Shown piece after piece: positions 10,659-22,800 of a stretch of 64,000 bases of DNA. The notes below the pieces were generated by a model. That model was not told the DNA's origin. It ran no database searches and was given only the letters and a program-made list of their open reading frames with translations. How positions within the stretch are numbered: position 1 is the first letter of the stretch; each line of letters starts with the position of its first letter. The DNA lies in assembly GCA_026413225.1 (NCBI GenBank), contig CM048556.1, positions 21,863,115 through 21,927,114 of the forward strand. Direction: 5' to 3'. The stretch is from Otis tarda. Lineage: Eukaryota > Chordata > Aves > Otidiformes > Otididae. Position numbers and translations under genes: made by a program.

Positions 10659-10760
10659 GGGCGGGCGGGCTGCGAGGCGGGGGCGCGGGTGGGCGCGGGG
10701 CACGCGGCGGCGCGAGGCGCGGCCGGGCCAGGCCAGCCGCCGATTTTGGGGAATTTCACA

Positions 10761-11124
10761 AAAACGCGCAGTCACCCCGTGACCGTGGGTGGGTAAACCA
10801 TCCCCCCCCCCGAGCCCAAAATTCAAGGAACTGGCTTAAAAACTAAGGGCAACAAGCTGGAACCACTCGTTTGGGGTCATCCCTCCTAAAATGAGATTTT
10901 TTTCCCCCCCGGCCGCCGCCGCAGCGTTCCCCGCACGCTGCGCCCAGGCTCGTGCGCACCCCCCGGAGCCGCCCCGCGGCCTAATTAACAGATTCTATCC
11001 GCACTGCAAAAACCGGGCTCGGCCGGAAACGCCCTGGCCGCAGCGTTTCCCCGTGTCCCTTCCAGACGATGTCCCCTCTTCCCATTAAGGGATACTGCAC
11101 CAAACGGGTCACCATAGTTCCTTA
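10761..11124. other. Intergenic between AMER1 promoter and ASB12 3' end
   Basis: GC-rich, then mixed sequence with a C-homopolymer near 10800-10812. No gene recognised. The AMER1 promoter and the end of ASB12 are only about 0.4 kb apart, so ASB12 transcription runs straight into the AMER1 promoter. Confidence 0.6.
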
Positions 11125-11415
11125 GGAAGAGCAGCAACATTTTTAATTAAAAATAAAAAACCTACTCGATCACAAAAGACACCTTGGCCATGAGCCACCT
11201 TCTGAGGCGAGGAAGAGAAGGTTTAAAGTCGGAGGTTTCCTCCCTCCTTCCGTCACCCTCTTTCCTCACACTTTTTTGAGAGATGCCTCGTAACCAAAAA
11301 AATTACTTCGACCACAAATTGACAGCCGTTTCGCACCGCTCGGATGTCAGAGCGGCTTCCAGCGTGGCTGCTGGCTGCCTGCACGGGGCGGGTGTCTCCG
11401 GAGCGGGGCTGCGCC
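11125..11415 (-). other. ASB12: ASB12 3' UTR (probable)
   Basis: From the ASB12 stop at 11416 to a minus-strand ATTAAA at 11142-11147 in an A/T-rich stretch, which is the nearest plausible polyadenylation signal. No canonical AATAAA is nearby. The end is approximate. Confidence 0.4.
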
Positions 11416-13043
11416 TCAGGGCCGGTGGCGGAGGTAGTCTGCCAGGGCTGTGGGGATCTCCAGCCGGCCCAGGGCGCGTGGGTGGCCAGCCTGCTTCAGG
11501 AGGCGTCTGAGCGCCAGCCGGGACTGAGACATCAGGGACCTGGGATGAGCTGCGTGAGGAGAGAAGAGACGGTCACCTTCACGACGCACAGCCCCGCTCC
11601 CCTCCGATAACCATGGTTTTCCTGGATGGCGGCAGCACCAGAGAGCTGACGCTGAGCAGCAGAAAGGAGAGGGACGGCGAGAAGCAGCCTTTAATCCAAC
11701 AAATTGATATTAAATGTAAAACCCACGGGCTCCAGACCAGCACTGATAAGACCCTTGGTGAAAGCAGCTTCTTTAGCAAGCGTGTAGCCTGCCTCCAGCT
11801 GCGGCCAGCAATGGAAATGTGGGATAGCGGGTGGATATTTATTAGAAACAAGCCCTCCCGTGATGCTCTCCTCCAAATCCCAGCAGTTTGCGTCAGGAGT
11901 TTCCTGCAGGAGCACGTGTATCAAAGCCCTCAGGTGCTGGACTTATTCTCCAGGAACTCGTGATGTCCTCCTCCTGCTGTGTTGGAGACTCGGTTGGGTT
12001 TTTTTTTTGGCCTGAACACAGCAATCATTGGAGGAGAGGGAGAAATAAGAGTAAAAGAGCAATAATATTCAAGCGTTTAAGACTAGAGAGACCCATGGAG
12101 TCAAGGGATGCTGCATGGGCGTCGAAGCTTGTAGGAAAGCCCAGGTACGTTTTGCAAAGCAGAGGTAAAGGGATGGGAAATCTGAAGCAATTTGCACCCA
12201 AATGAGTAAAATTAGTGCTCATTTCCAGCCCCGGGGCCACGCACACGGATTACCTCTCGCCTGCAGCAGCAGCTCCAGGCCCTCGCTTCGGGGTAGCGTC
12301 TCATCTGTCGTGACACGGGGCAAGTACACGTTGGCTCCAAAGTCAATGAGCAGCTCGATGAACTCTCTCCTGCAGCCGTGCCTCAGGCAGGTTTCCAGCA
12401 GAGTCTTGGGCTCCTTGATCTGGGCAATCACCCTCTCCTCGGTGCAGTTATAGTCGGGGTCAGCGCCGTAAAGCAACAGCATCTTAAAGCACTCCAGATG
12501 CCCGTACACGGCGGCGAGGTAGAGGGGACCAGAACAAGCCACCGAGTTGGCAGCCCACTCGGGCAACCTCGCTTGAACATTGGTTTCCGCGCCGTGGTCC
12601 AGGAGCTGCCGCAAGATGTCCGCGTTCCCGTCCCTCGCGGCGATGAGCAGCGGCGAGCAGTTGTTGTAGATGCTGCCGGCGGGGCTGGCCCCCGCGTCCA
12701 GGAGGACCTTCACACATTCCCGGTGGCCGTTGCTGACCGCCATGAAGAGCGGGGTTTGAGCCTTCACGTCCAGGCTGTCCACCTCCGCCCCGTGGGCCAA
12801 GAGGACCTTCACGCTCCGGAGCCGGCCCCACGTGGCGGCCAGGCGCAGTGGGGTGCTGGGTACGCCCCAGCCGCTCTTGCGGTTGATGAACCTCTTGTAC
12901 CTGTCTTGGGACAAGAGGTTATCTAGGGTTTGGTAGTCATCCTCAGATACCGCTCGGTTCAGCTCCTCGCTTTCTCCATTGTCTTCTTCATCTTCTTTGG
13001 GCTGGAGCATGGAGAACATTTTTGTGATATCCATCAGGCTCAT
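11416..13043 (-). CDS. ASB12: ASB12 (ankyrin repeat and SOCS box protein 12)
   Basis: Two coding exons: 12254-13043 and 11416-11549. They are joined by a GAGAG|GTAATC donor and a gcag acceptor; phase 1 is preserved and the joined reading LLLQAR-AHPRSL agrees with human LLLQAR-ATPRSL as I recall it. The product is 307 aa (human about 309). ASB proteins are substrate receptors of elongin B/C-cullin 5 ubiquitin ligases. The start MSLMDITKMFSMLQP matches the human N-terminus. Ankyrin repeats are visible at about 65-93, 98-125, 130-158, 173-200 and 213-241, with motifs such as TPLFMAVSNGHRECVKVLL and GPLYLAAVYGHLECFKMLL. A C-terminal SOCS box lies at about 267-305. In the BC-box segment SLMSQSRLAL, serine 273 stands where most SOCS boxes have cysteine. 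It lies between AMER1 and MTMR8 on the same strand, as on human Xq11. Confidence 0.95.
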
Positions 13044-13100
13044 CTTTTTTTGCTCTGTCTCCCAGGTACCGCTTTCATCATACAAGGTGAAGCCAAAGAT
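13044..13100 (-). other. ASB12: ASB12 exon start upstream of the ATG (leader or N-terminal extension)
   Basis: A strong acceptor (tgcttttgctctcctgtag) at 13101 on the minus strand defines the exon start. From there to the ATG at 13043 the frame is open in phase 0 and would read IFGFTLYDESGTWETEQKK, with no ATG of its own. It may be a 5' UTR that happens to be open, or the continuation of an upstream coding exon. I could not locate the upstream exon. Confidence 0.5.
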
Positions 13101-16100
13101 CTACAGGAGAGCAAAAGCAGCGCCACCTCTGGGTTAGAACCAGCTCCACCAACACCATCTGTTCATTATTTTATACACAATTTAAGGAATATTCTCAAGA
13201 AAGACCCCAAATAACACCGTATTACAATGCTTCTGACACGTAATGATTACGAGGCCCTGCCACTACAGGTGAGGAAATCCATGCTGGTGAAGGGCTAAGG
13301 CAAAGACGGAGATCACTGCTGTAGCACGTACGTGGGCCACCTCCCCTTAAAGTTTTCTGACCAAGAACACGCTGAGATAATTGAATGTGGTGTTGGAGTT
13401 CAAGCACTGCACGGGGGAGCTCACAGGCTTTTCCTTTATTTTCTAAAAACTGTGTAATGCTGTACTGCTCGCCTCTGAGGCGGTACAGGGTATGGGACTA
13501 CTCATGGGATACTCAGACCTTGAGCTCAGGGGGGCTGAGGCTGAAGGCTGCGGCCACAGGCTCTCGCAAGGACTCTGCGCTGCAGTGGCAGATGAAGCCC
13601 AAATGATGATTTTCCCCAAATCCTCAGAAATCACCCCATCCAGCTGTTCCGTGTGGGAGCTTCTGCATGAAAAGCACTTCGGGAAAACAGTAGGAACAAA
13701 CTCCGCTCCTCTCTCCTGCCTACTTGAGCCCGAGGAGCACATGTGCAAGAAAGCTCTTGGATTTTTATAGTGGAGGTACGGGGTGGGAGGAAGGTGAGAG
13801 GACACTGAGCCGATCACACCAGAACTGGGACTGAACCCCGACGGGTTTGCCGGGTGCTTGGCGCAGGATCTGGCCTCGCCACAGCCAAGCAGCAGCAGGG
13901 AAGAGGAATGCGATGCCCTGGCCGGCACCTGAGCAGCTGGGAAAGGCCGGGAAGGGCAGAGGAATTTCTCGCCAGCCGCAGCCCCGTAGCCTCTCGGATT
14001 TCCTCGGGGAGAGGCGGCAGTGGCAGAGCTCAGTCTCCCAAAGCGGCTCCTCCGAGCCTCCCTTGGAGCAGGTAAGGAGCTGCACCGAGCGATTAGCCTC
14101 TCTCTGCAAACGAGCCTGATGGCAAGGAGGCAGCCGTGGGAAGCGCGTCCCACATCCGCCTGCGGCAGCGAGATGTGCAAGCTTGGAGGAACCCCCCGCG
14201 CAAGGCCACCTGCGCAGCTCCGCGTCTTGGTTAGGTAGAGCGAGTGTGGTGGGCAGCGAGCGACAGCAATGCTCTGCTGTGCCTCCACCTGCTACACCAA
14301 CCCAGGCAGTTTATGTAGAAATACGTGAAATAACAACATCACTGTTCTTCATTAGACACGCCGATAATGAGCCTGGGAGCTTTGGAACCCCCCACCCACA
14401 TGGCTTATGGGGTGGGGGTTTATTGCAGATTTGATTCCAAAAGAAGGCCCAGTTACATTCCCAAGGGAAATGGTCTGGAAAAGTGAAAAATGAGCTGTAT
14501 CATTTCCCAAACACACAAATAAGCATTTCCAAACAGACATTACTGTGACAGCGTAAGCACTCACGTGGGGAGCTCACAGATGTTCCTCAGCCAGAAGAGC
14601 CCAAACCAGAGCTGCCACCTCTTGAGCCGAAGGAAGCTGTCCTTGCATCTGCAGACCCCCCCCAAAAAAAGAGGTTGTGACTGGAGGTAAAGGTGACAGA
14701 GAACACACTCACACTTCTATAATCGGTTACCGAGTTACCTTCAATCGTCCGATGCTGCCCCGGAGCCATTGTGCTGCTGCCTTACCTTGGGAAGGTAGGT
14801 GATGCTCACAGCCAGGGCGGGCGAGGCAGCAGCTGTCCCACAGCCAGATCTCCCTCAATTTAAACAAAACAAAACAAAAAAATACAGGAAAAAAAGAGAG
14901 AGGATCTTGCTGCGTTGGGGCTGGACGTCTGTTCTGTGCGACCGGAACGACGCAGGCTGTCAAGCTCACAGCTGAAATGGCATCCCAGGGAGACGGGCTG
15001 GAGCACTGGGGCTAATTTTAGCCCCTCAGGGGTTTTATCTTACCACTTCCATTCTTGGAAAGTTCCCCCTGGGTAAATATAGAGAGGGGCAGCGAGGTGG
15101 GGGGGGACTGGGACAGGTGCTGGAGGCTGCTTGACCCATCTGAGCAGACACAAAGGCGTTCGCTTCACCATTCCCTTGCAGAAATCGCAGGGTACCAGGC
15201 GGTTTGAGTTCCCTTGCTTGCTGCCGGTCACCCCAGTGCATTCCCCCCTACCCCTCTCCTGACCGCCCTTTCCACGTTCGGAGCCACACAAATGGCCATT
15301 CGCAACACCCAGAGTTGTTTCTTAAACACGGGAAGGACGAAAGTCACCAAAGTCAGTCCAGATTTCTCACCCGAGCTGCTCCTTAGGCTTCCCTCCCCAC
15401 CACACCTGCCAGACAAACCACTGCCTTGGCTTCATAAAATTAACCAGCACACAGCAAGGCAGGGAACTTCAGAGGCAAGCGAGACAAGGGGAGCAGTGCT
15501 TGGGCTGTCTTATCAAAAGCTGTCAGCTGGTAAGTGCAATCGTATTTTATCCAGATCCCTTTAAACCTTTTCCAAACTTTTCGGCGGTGCAGCAGGAACA
15601 GTCTGACAGTTCGGGGTGGTGTTATCAGCCGTGCTAGATAACGAGAGGGGAACCATGTTATTCAGCAGAAAGATCTCTGCTTTAGCAAAAAGGAAAAGCA
15701 GAGGGCTCTGCAAAACATTTACGATGCCCCTGCTGCCAGCACCGCTCTCACAGGTTGTAGTCACACTGAAAAGCACGGAGAGCAGGAAAACGTTCAATAT
15801 CTATAGGTTTCAGACTTCTGGCTTCCTCATAGCTTCACTCTCTCCAGAAATAGATTGTTATTTCAAAAAGGTCGATTTCCCAAAGTCAACACTACAAATG
15901 GAATTATGGAGGAGGACAAATGGGGATAAACACTGGAGCAAAAGCGGGGAGCTCAGGGTTCACTGAGCGTCGAGAAGCTGCAACCACAACGGGGATGCTG
16001 CAGCCAAAAAAGCCAAGCCTGGCTGGAAACCCCTTAAAAAAAAAATGTAGAAATAAAAGCAGCAATTAAAAAAGACTGTATTATAAAGGGAAAAAAGGGG

Positions 16101-19100
16101 ATACAGACAACCAGATGAATACACATTAGAAAATATGAGATGTAGGGAACTTGGAGATGAAAGGAAAACCCTTGAATGGAACATTTCATTATAAACCGCA
16201 CATTCTTTTGTTGCTGCTGCTGCTGTTTAGCCGTTAGCCGAGAAAAGAAATCTTAGAGACAAGCCCAGCTCTTTGGTAAGGAACAGAGATTAAACCAACT
16301 CCTAACGGAGCAAAGAAGCACAAAGGACTCTGCGAAATCCACCCTCAGCTGGAAGAACGCAAACCGTTAAGCAGCACGCTGCAGGAGTATTTAAATCGGC
16401 AGATTCAGGTGAACGGCAAACGGAGCCCAGGGAGAGGCGCGGATAAGCCTGACCCATTTCAGATAAGCTTCCCGCCGCTTCCAACAGCGGGGAAGGCTGC
16501 GGAGTCGGGGGAAGCCTTCACCTTCCGCTCGAGCTCCAAGCGCAAGCGGGCTGCCCCTGAGTTGCAGGCTGACCCGGCACCTGCTCCAGGCAAAGCAGCT
16601 CCTTTATCAGCTCTGCGTTAACTGCAGAATAATTAAAGGGCAGAAGGATATTTAATTCCAATCAAATTTTTTTGGGAAGGTAAATCCCGTCCAGTGAAGT
16701 TGCTTCCATTAAAGGGATTATAGTTATTAGCGCAGCTGAGAAGAGGTAATGAGCTTTCTGATTTAACACCCCTAAGCATTCTGATTTAAAAGTTTAGCGC
16801 TAAACAGTACCAAATAAATCATCCTGAAGGGATTAAGGATTTACCAACAGTCCTCAAGGTCGGAAATGCACAGTTATTGCGTGGGGCTACTTCTGACACC
16901 TGCCTTTGAACTGAAAATCGCTGCCAAACCGCAGCAGAGCCTTTGAGCTCGGGATGCTTCCCTCCATGCCGACCAAAACGTCTGCTCGCAGCACTTAGAC
17001 CTGCCTATTCCGCTGGCCACCTCACCACCCAGCTTGGAGGCGGCTCCAGCAGCAGTGCGATTCAGATATTATCTATGAGAGGGCACAGACACCTGCGGAC
17101 CATCCCTCGCCTCGCACAGCAACAGCTCCCAGGGCCCCTTCTTAGGCACTTCGTGTTAACACACAAAATACGTAGTTAGAAATGAAGGAGGAATCCAGAA
17201 ACCGCTGCTTCTCCTCTGTGAGCCATAAGTCCTTGAGGATCCCTGCTTCCTCCGCCTTCCAGGAGCCCGTTCCCTTTTAGATCCGAGGATGCGCTGGAGC
17301 CAGCAGCCGTAAACTGCTGTAGGAAGGTGATCATGAAGGACCTGAAATACAGAACCCAGAGTCAGCATGTGCCTGCTCTTCATTATTCGAGTTATCTGCG
17401 TGACACTGACGTTCACACAAATCTGCCTGTTTGCCCCAGTACGCTCTTCTAAGCGTGCTCCAGAGCTGGCAACTCTTAGAAGCTGTTTGTGGGAGAACTA
17501 CAGGGACTTCTCTGCTTTTATTTTACAATACTACAATGTGCTGGTTTTCATTACCAAGCTTTGAGGAGGAAGTAAAACCCTGATAATCAGCTCTGAGTCA
17601 TGCCAGCCCCAAAAGCATGTTTGCCCTGAGATCACAAACCATATATTCAATAAGTGAAGGCTTTTTTGAGAGAAATTACAATTAATGCACCTTCTGCCCA
17701 TCATTAAAGAAATATTATTCAGGATGAAACATCCCTTTATTCAGTAATTGGAACTTACAAGGATCTGCACAGCCCCACGCCGAGGATCGAGCACATCTCC
17801 CCTCTCAGCAGGCAGCAGCTATGGTGAAGGTTCAATCCTGTTCCTGCACCACGCTGAGCGCAATGAGAACATCTCACGGCCTTGCCTGCATAAACGGATT
17901 AAAAGATGCTCTTTCTGCTGCTAGTCTGGGGTGTGGGTTTTTTTTTTTCTTCTCTTTTAAAAGTAATCTACTCAAAAATTTGTAGTCTACCTTCAACATC
18001 AGAGAAGTTTATCTATTTTATACATGCTTGAAGCCCTAACACCAACCTCTAGCAAATCATCACTGGCACCTTTAACTGCTGGGTAACTGAATTGAACAAA
18101 ACTTGAGTACAACGTTACATTGCTACCAAAAAACCCAAGTATTATTGTTCTACTGAAACAAAGCAGGCACCAAGGCAGGAGGAAAACGAATCGACATTTT
18201 AAGGTCTCCTTGGCACACGTGAACCTGAACCTCAACGAGGAAGCAGGGTAACTGAACCACTTTTTCTATCTGAACTTAGAGCAGCAGACTTGACCTTCAA
18301 GCAGCGATTTTTTCAGTGCATGCCTCCAACGAAGTTCACTGATCAGCATTTTTACTGAAGTATTTCCTGAGAGCTGTTAAAAACACAAGTCTTTATCAAT
18401 TCTCCTACGACGACTCTAAGTGGAACCTGCCCCCTCAAAGCCCGTTGGCTTCAACAGGGAAGTTCTAAATCGCCCTCGCCGAAGATGCTGTCAGACAGCC
18501 AGCAAGTTTTCCCCAGATATAAATTACAGCTTTATCAATTCCAGTCAGTGTTAATGCTAATAATCCAATTAAATGCAAGGCAAGCCTAATTTAGGTAAAT
18601 GAAGGATTTCACTGGCAACATTAAGAACATTTAAAATTAGCAAGAAGGAAAAGAGACACTGAAGCATCTGGGGACTGACTATACCCAAGCGTCAGGCATA
18701 TTTTTTGCCTTAATAGATGAAAAATAGTTCCTCCATCGCTCCTGCTGACCTTCTGCACGTTCTTCTGCAAGTCACGTCTGTCACCCAATTCCCCCACCTC
18801 CCACACAGAGCACTGAAAACTTCCGAGCGCTTATTTTAAAATTGATTACTAAAATAGCCTGCATTGCTTTGCCAGGCACAGATTTAAACCATTTACATGA
18901 ATTTACCAATCCAAATGGCATCCTGAAGCATTTTGTAAAGCCTTATAAACATCTAATTAACTGGCATCACCTCATTTCTCTCTGCTTCGCAGATCTCGGT
19001 TTAATTGTAGGATTTGACTGTTACTGCACAGCTGTGAGTTATTAAAGCACCGATTCCACTCTCAGTTATAAATACGAGGCAAGTCTTGCACCGGGAATCT

Positions 19101-19830
19101 CCCTCTTCCTTGGGCATTCTCCCATTCCAGCCGAGTTTGACTGCACTCAAAAACCCCCACCTTGACTCACTACTGAAGTGACGATTAAAAAGAACAGGAT
19201 AAAAGAGAATTTAAAGTGATACCATCAGCAGATGGACTGAGGATTCTTCACTCGAAGCGATCAGGAAAAAATCTCTTCACCGGGTACCACACAACGCCCA
19301 CAAAGGTCAGGCTCAGCTCCTTGCAGCAGGCCAGAAGGAAGGTCTAGCTGCTTCTCAGAAAGCTTTTCAGGTCAGCCTGGAGGCACCTGCAGACAGATTT
19401 ACCCATGGGTGAGGGACAGGCAGCTTTTTTTCCAGGAGGAAGAAAACACTGAAAAGGTATTCTGTTTTAATACATAACAAAAAAAATTAAAATTTCTAAT
19501 TAAAAAAAAATCAGAGTAACAAAGTGTACAGAAGATTTAGTAGAGTTTCATTAATATTCTTACTTTTGAGGGTTTTTTGTGGTTTTTTTTTGTTTGGTTG
19601 GTTGTTTGTTTTTGTTTTTTTTTTTTTTTTAAAGACACTGAGCAGCGCTGCACCCAGCAGTCCCTCTGAAACCGGTGAGGTCACGTAGTTTCTATTCTGT
19701 AAAATAAGGGGAAGTGGAATCACACTCGGTTTAAGATAAGCTCACTACTTCAGAGTCTTTAATTGATTTCACATTTCAAAGTGTGAAGTTCTGCTTTGAC
19801 TTTAATTAACCAATAAACAGACTAGTCATT
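13101..19830. other. ASB12-MTMR8 interval, no gene recognised
   Basis: Any upstream ASB12 exon must lie here, but I found no convincing one. Open frames are short and unlike known proteins. Several AT-rich blocks (around 16620-16810 and 18490-18620) carry clustered ATTA/TAAT cores and could be regulatory, but this rests on composition only. A T-rich and GTTT-rich stretch at about 19570-19632 is simple sequence. No transposable element is recognised. Confidence 0.5.
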
Positions 19831-19834
19831 TACT

Positions 19835-22800
19835 TTAAAAAGGCAAGGTATTTATTTTTGTAGGGAATAAAAATAAACTGTAATACAAGTGAAACTTCAT
19901 GGAACAAATACATTTAGAGAAAAAAAAAAAAAAAAAGACAGTGCTCCTCTAAACATGGTACAATTTTTTTTTTAAGCAGTGCATTAACTAAAATGACTTC
20001 CACGTATACAGCCACCGCAGCACATTCAAGAATATGGGATTTCATCATCCACAATTTTATACAACTGTCCCTCACAGTTACACTGACAAAAACAGCGACT
20101 GACTGACAGAAACAGCAAAAACATTTACCATTCTCGGCCGAGTACTACACACAATTCGAGGTACGCTCCTACAGAGACCAGTTTGTGGATGACAGGAGAA
20201 GTACGCACGTGTGCCCGGTTACGGGTGACTAGATCCAGTGCCACGGGTTATTCCAGTAGTATGCTGCTACATCAAACACAGACGCACACACAGAGATAAG
20301 TGATAGGAGACGAGATCTAGGTCAGCCACTTTAACCTCCCCGCTCTTCTGGCATTGCTTTTGTAGTTCAGAGATGCCAAAAGGACGCCGCGCTGTACGCT
20401 CACACGCTTGCCCTAACGAATTCCACCGACTGCAACTGGCACCGACCTGGGGCTCTTCGTGCTAAAGATGCTTAGGAAAACATGGACTTTAACATCACCG
20501 GTCTGAGACATTCCTCATCTCGTTAATCAAGTGCTGTGTACTAATTAAAACAAAACTACTACATTCAGAACAGCTTCTTCCCCGCACTGTGCCTCGAGGC
20601 ACGGGAAGTGCCTGTATGTGCGAGAGGGACGGTATGTAAACAAGGAGAAACTTAGGTCTGTACAAAAACTGACCCCAGCACTCAAGGCAGCGCAGTGGGG
20701 AAGAGGAGAAGGGCAAAACAGCAGAGCATTCTGTATTCTCCCAGTCACTCACGAGTATTCATTACTAACCAGTGCCAAGGAATGATGCCTTCGGGGGAGC
20801 AACCAGCAGGCGCTGGAGCTGCCCAAGGCCAGCTTTGCCAGCCAGTGAGCTCTCACCAGGACTCCAGCAGCTTACGGAAGCAAGCTGAAGCTTACCAGCC
20901 ACCTACGAGCAAGTCTCCTGCTCCATCCCAGCCAGGGTACCAGTGAGCACCCACACAGCAGGTGGATTTTTCTTCTAAGCGCTTAAATGACAGGCGCTCA
21001 CCAGGAGCAGGAACAGAACCTGCCACTGTGAGTACGTTACACGTATAGGCTTCAACAAACAGCTGCTTCTCTCCCATGGAAGAGGGCCCACTGAGAACTA
21101 CGACAGCTACGGACAAACCAAATATTCCCTTTTTTTTTCTGTAAAGCAAACACCACCAATTGGATTTTCTCAACCACGGGCACCGATTGCAAAACAAAAC
21201 ACAATTTAAGAATCCAGCGCTGTGAAGTTCACGTTAAGACATTCCAACCGAGAAATAAAGCTACACAAGTCCCTCTCCTACTTCAGAGTGGGAGCTTTAC
21301 CGCAGAGCATCACAGACACTTGCCATTGCAATGCTGCACCTGTTTGTAGCCAGAGAGACACTGCGTACAGACATGAAATCAGGATACCATGGAGTATCTG
21401 GGGAAAGCAAGACGTGGTCCAGAAAAGGAAGTTTTACACAGAACCCATCCGCAGCAAAGAGGATCCCTCCTCCCTCCCAGTCAGAGGAATCCAAATGGAA
21501 AGCAGCAAGTTGCATTGTTCGCTTAACAGCTCCAAATAAAAACCAGTATTTGTGACTTCACAATGCACGGATGCTCCAGTAGGAATAAATAATTTATAGT
21601 AACTTTTCACCTCCACAGTGCTTACGTAAGAAGATTCCTCCCTAACAGCATTTAGACTGCCTTTAACACTTTGAGGGAACAAGTCGCTCGCCGCCGTCAG
21701 CAGGGCGCTGCGTGAGGAGCCAACACAGGCTCTCTGCAGGCTCCGCAAGCCACTCCCAGCTGACCAGAGACCTGAGGACACCCTGCAGCGCTCTCAGAGG
21801 CTTTGCATTTTTGGTCCCAAAACACAAGGAGTTACCGTCAACACTTAAAAGCTTCCAGCTAATCGGTTTTCAAACAAATAATCTCATGGAAAACCAGGAA
21901 AGCCCGGAATCTTTTCCAGCTCTGTCAATTTACAGCACCAGCATGAATTATTTTTAGTATGCTGCAGACTTTGACCAAGTCTGTATACATTAAATCCAAG
22001 AGGTTCAGAAAGACAGATCATTGCTCTCTTTTTTTGGCTAGGTTTTGCATTTCAAAGTGTAAAGTCATCCATTGTTTTGTTATTGAAGTCAAAAGCAGCA
22101 AGATTACTAAAAGCTTACTAATACTTTCAGTGTACGCAGTAATCTTTTCACGGTTATACACGCCTGTAGAAATATTGTCATCAAGAAGGATTTGTGGCGA
22201 TGTCAGCATCGCGTTTTAGAAATAAGCAAAGATTAGTATGCTTTTCTCAAGGTAATCTATGGTAATTCAAAAGACAAGGCAATGTGTAAACACTTATAGA
22301 AACCTTCCACAAAACGTTTCTATACAAAGATGAACCAATGGCATGTCTAAATCCTTCAGTAGTCACAATTCTCTACAGTTCTCCATCTCTAATTTTCAGT
22401 TAAAAATCAGTTAAAAGAACTGATGACATCTAGAATAACTGGTCCTAAAAAGTGCCTGTCTTGGTCTCACTCACCATTTTAGAGTTCTCTATTTCAGAGG
22501 CCACGCGTACTATGCACTACGCTCTTCCACCACCTAGAAAGAGAAGACACGGTTGATCTATCAGCCCACACGAAACGGGCTCCAAACCGCAAAGTGCACG
22601 TGCGAGATCGAGCTTCTGCACTGTAAAGAGGCAAAGGGAAATCACCTCCCCAGCACCCTCCAGTGGAAATCTACAGCAGATTCCGAACCCTGGGTGTCCA
22701 GAGCAGCCGGATTAAGACTTGGGGTGCACGCTCTTTGCTTCAGGAGTACGTGGGTATGGCAAACTTAAAAGGCTGGGAGACTTTAACTCAACGTTAGAGG

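Larger units (their letters stand above)
10450..10760 (-). promoter_or_regulatory. AMER1: AMER1 CpG-island promoter and non-coding exon 1
   Basis: Very CpG-rich sequence with several GC boxes (GGGGCGGGG near 10612-10620), a composite E-box/CRE at 10647-10658 and a consensus splice donor at 10449 reading toward AMER1. I place exon 1 between 10450 and a start site somewhere in 10550-10680; the exact start is not visible. No TATA box is seen, as is usual for CpG-island promoters. Coding potential is absent apart from GC-driven open frames. Confidence 0.65.

Noticed and set aside
9378-10796. 472-codon plus-strand open frame
   Set aside because: It runs through an antisense CR1 element and the AMER1 CpG island; Pro/Arg/Gly-rich by base composition, not a protein-like sequence.
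12930-13085. Taking the ASB12 start at 13085
   Set aside because: That codon is TTG, not ATG; the first ATG in frame is at 13043 and matches the known ASB12 N-terminus.
19570-19632. GTTT/T-rich stretch as the tail of a retroposed gene or SINE
   Set aside because: No flanking target-site duplication or gene body could be recognised; it reads as simple sequence.
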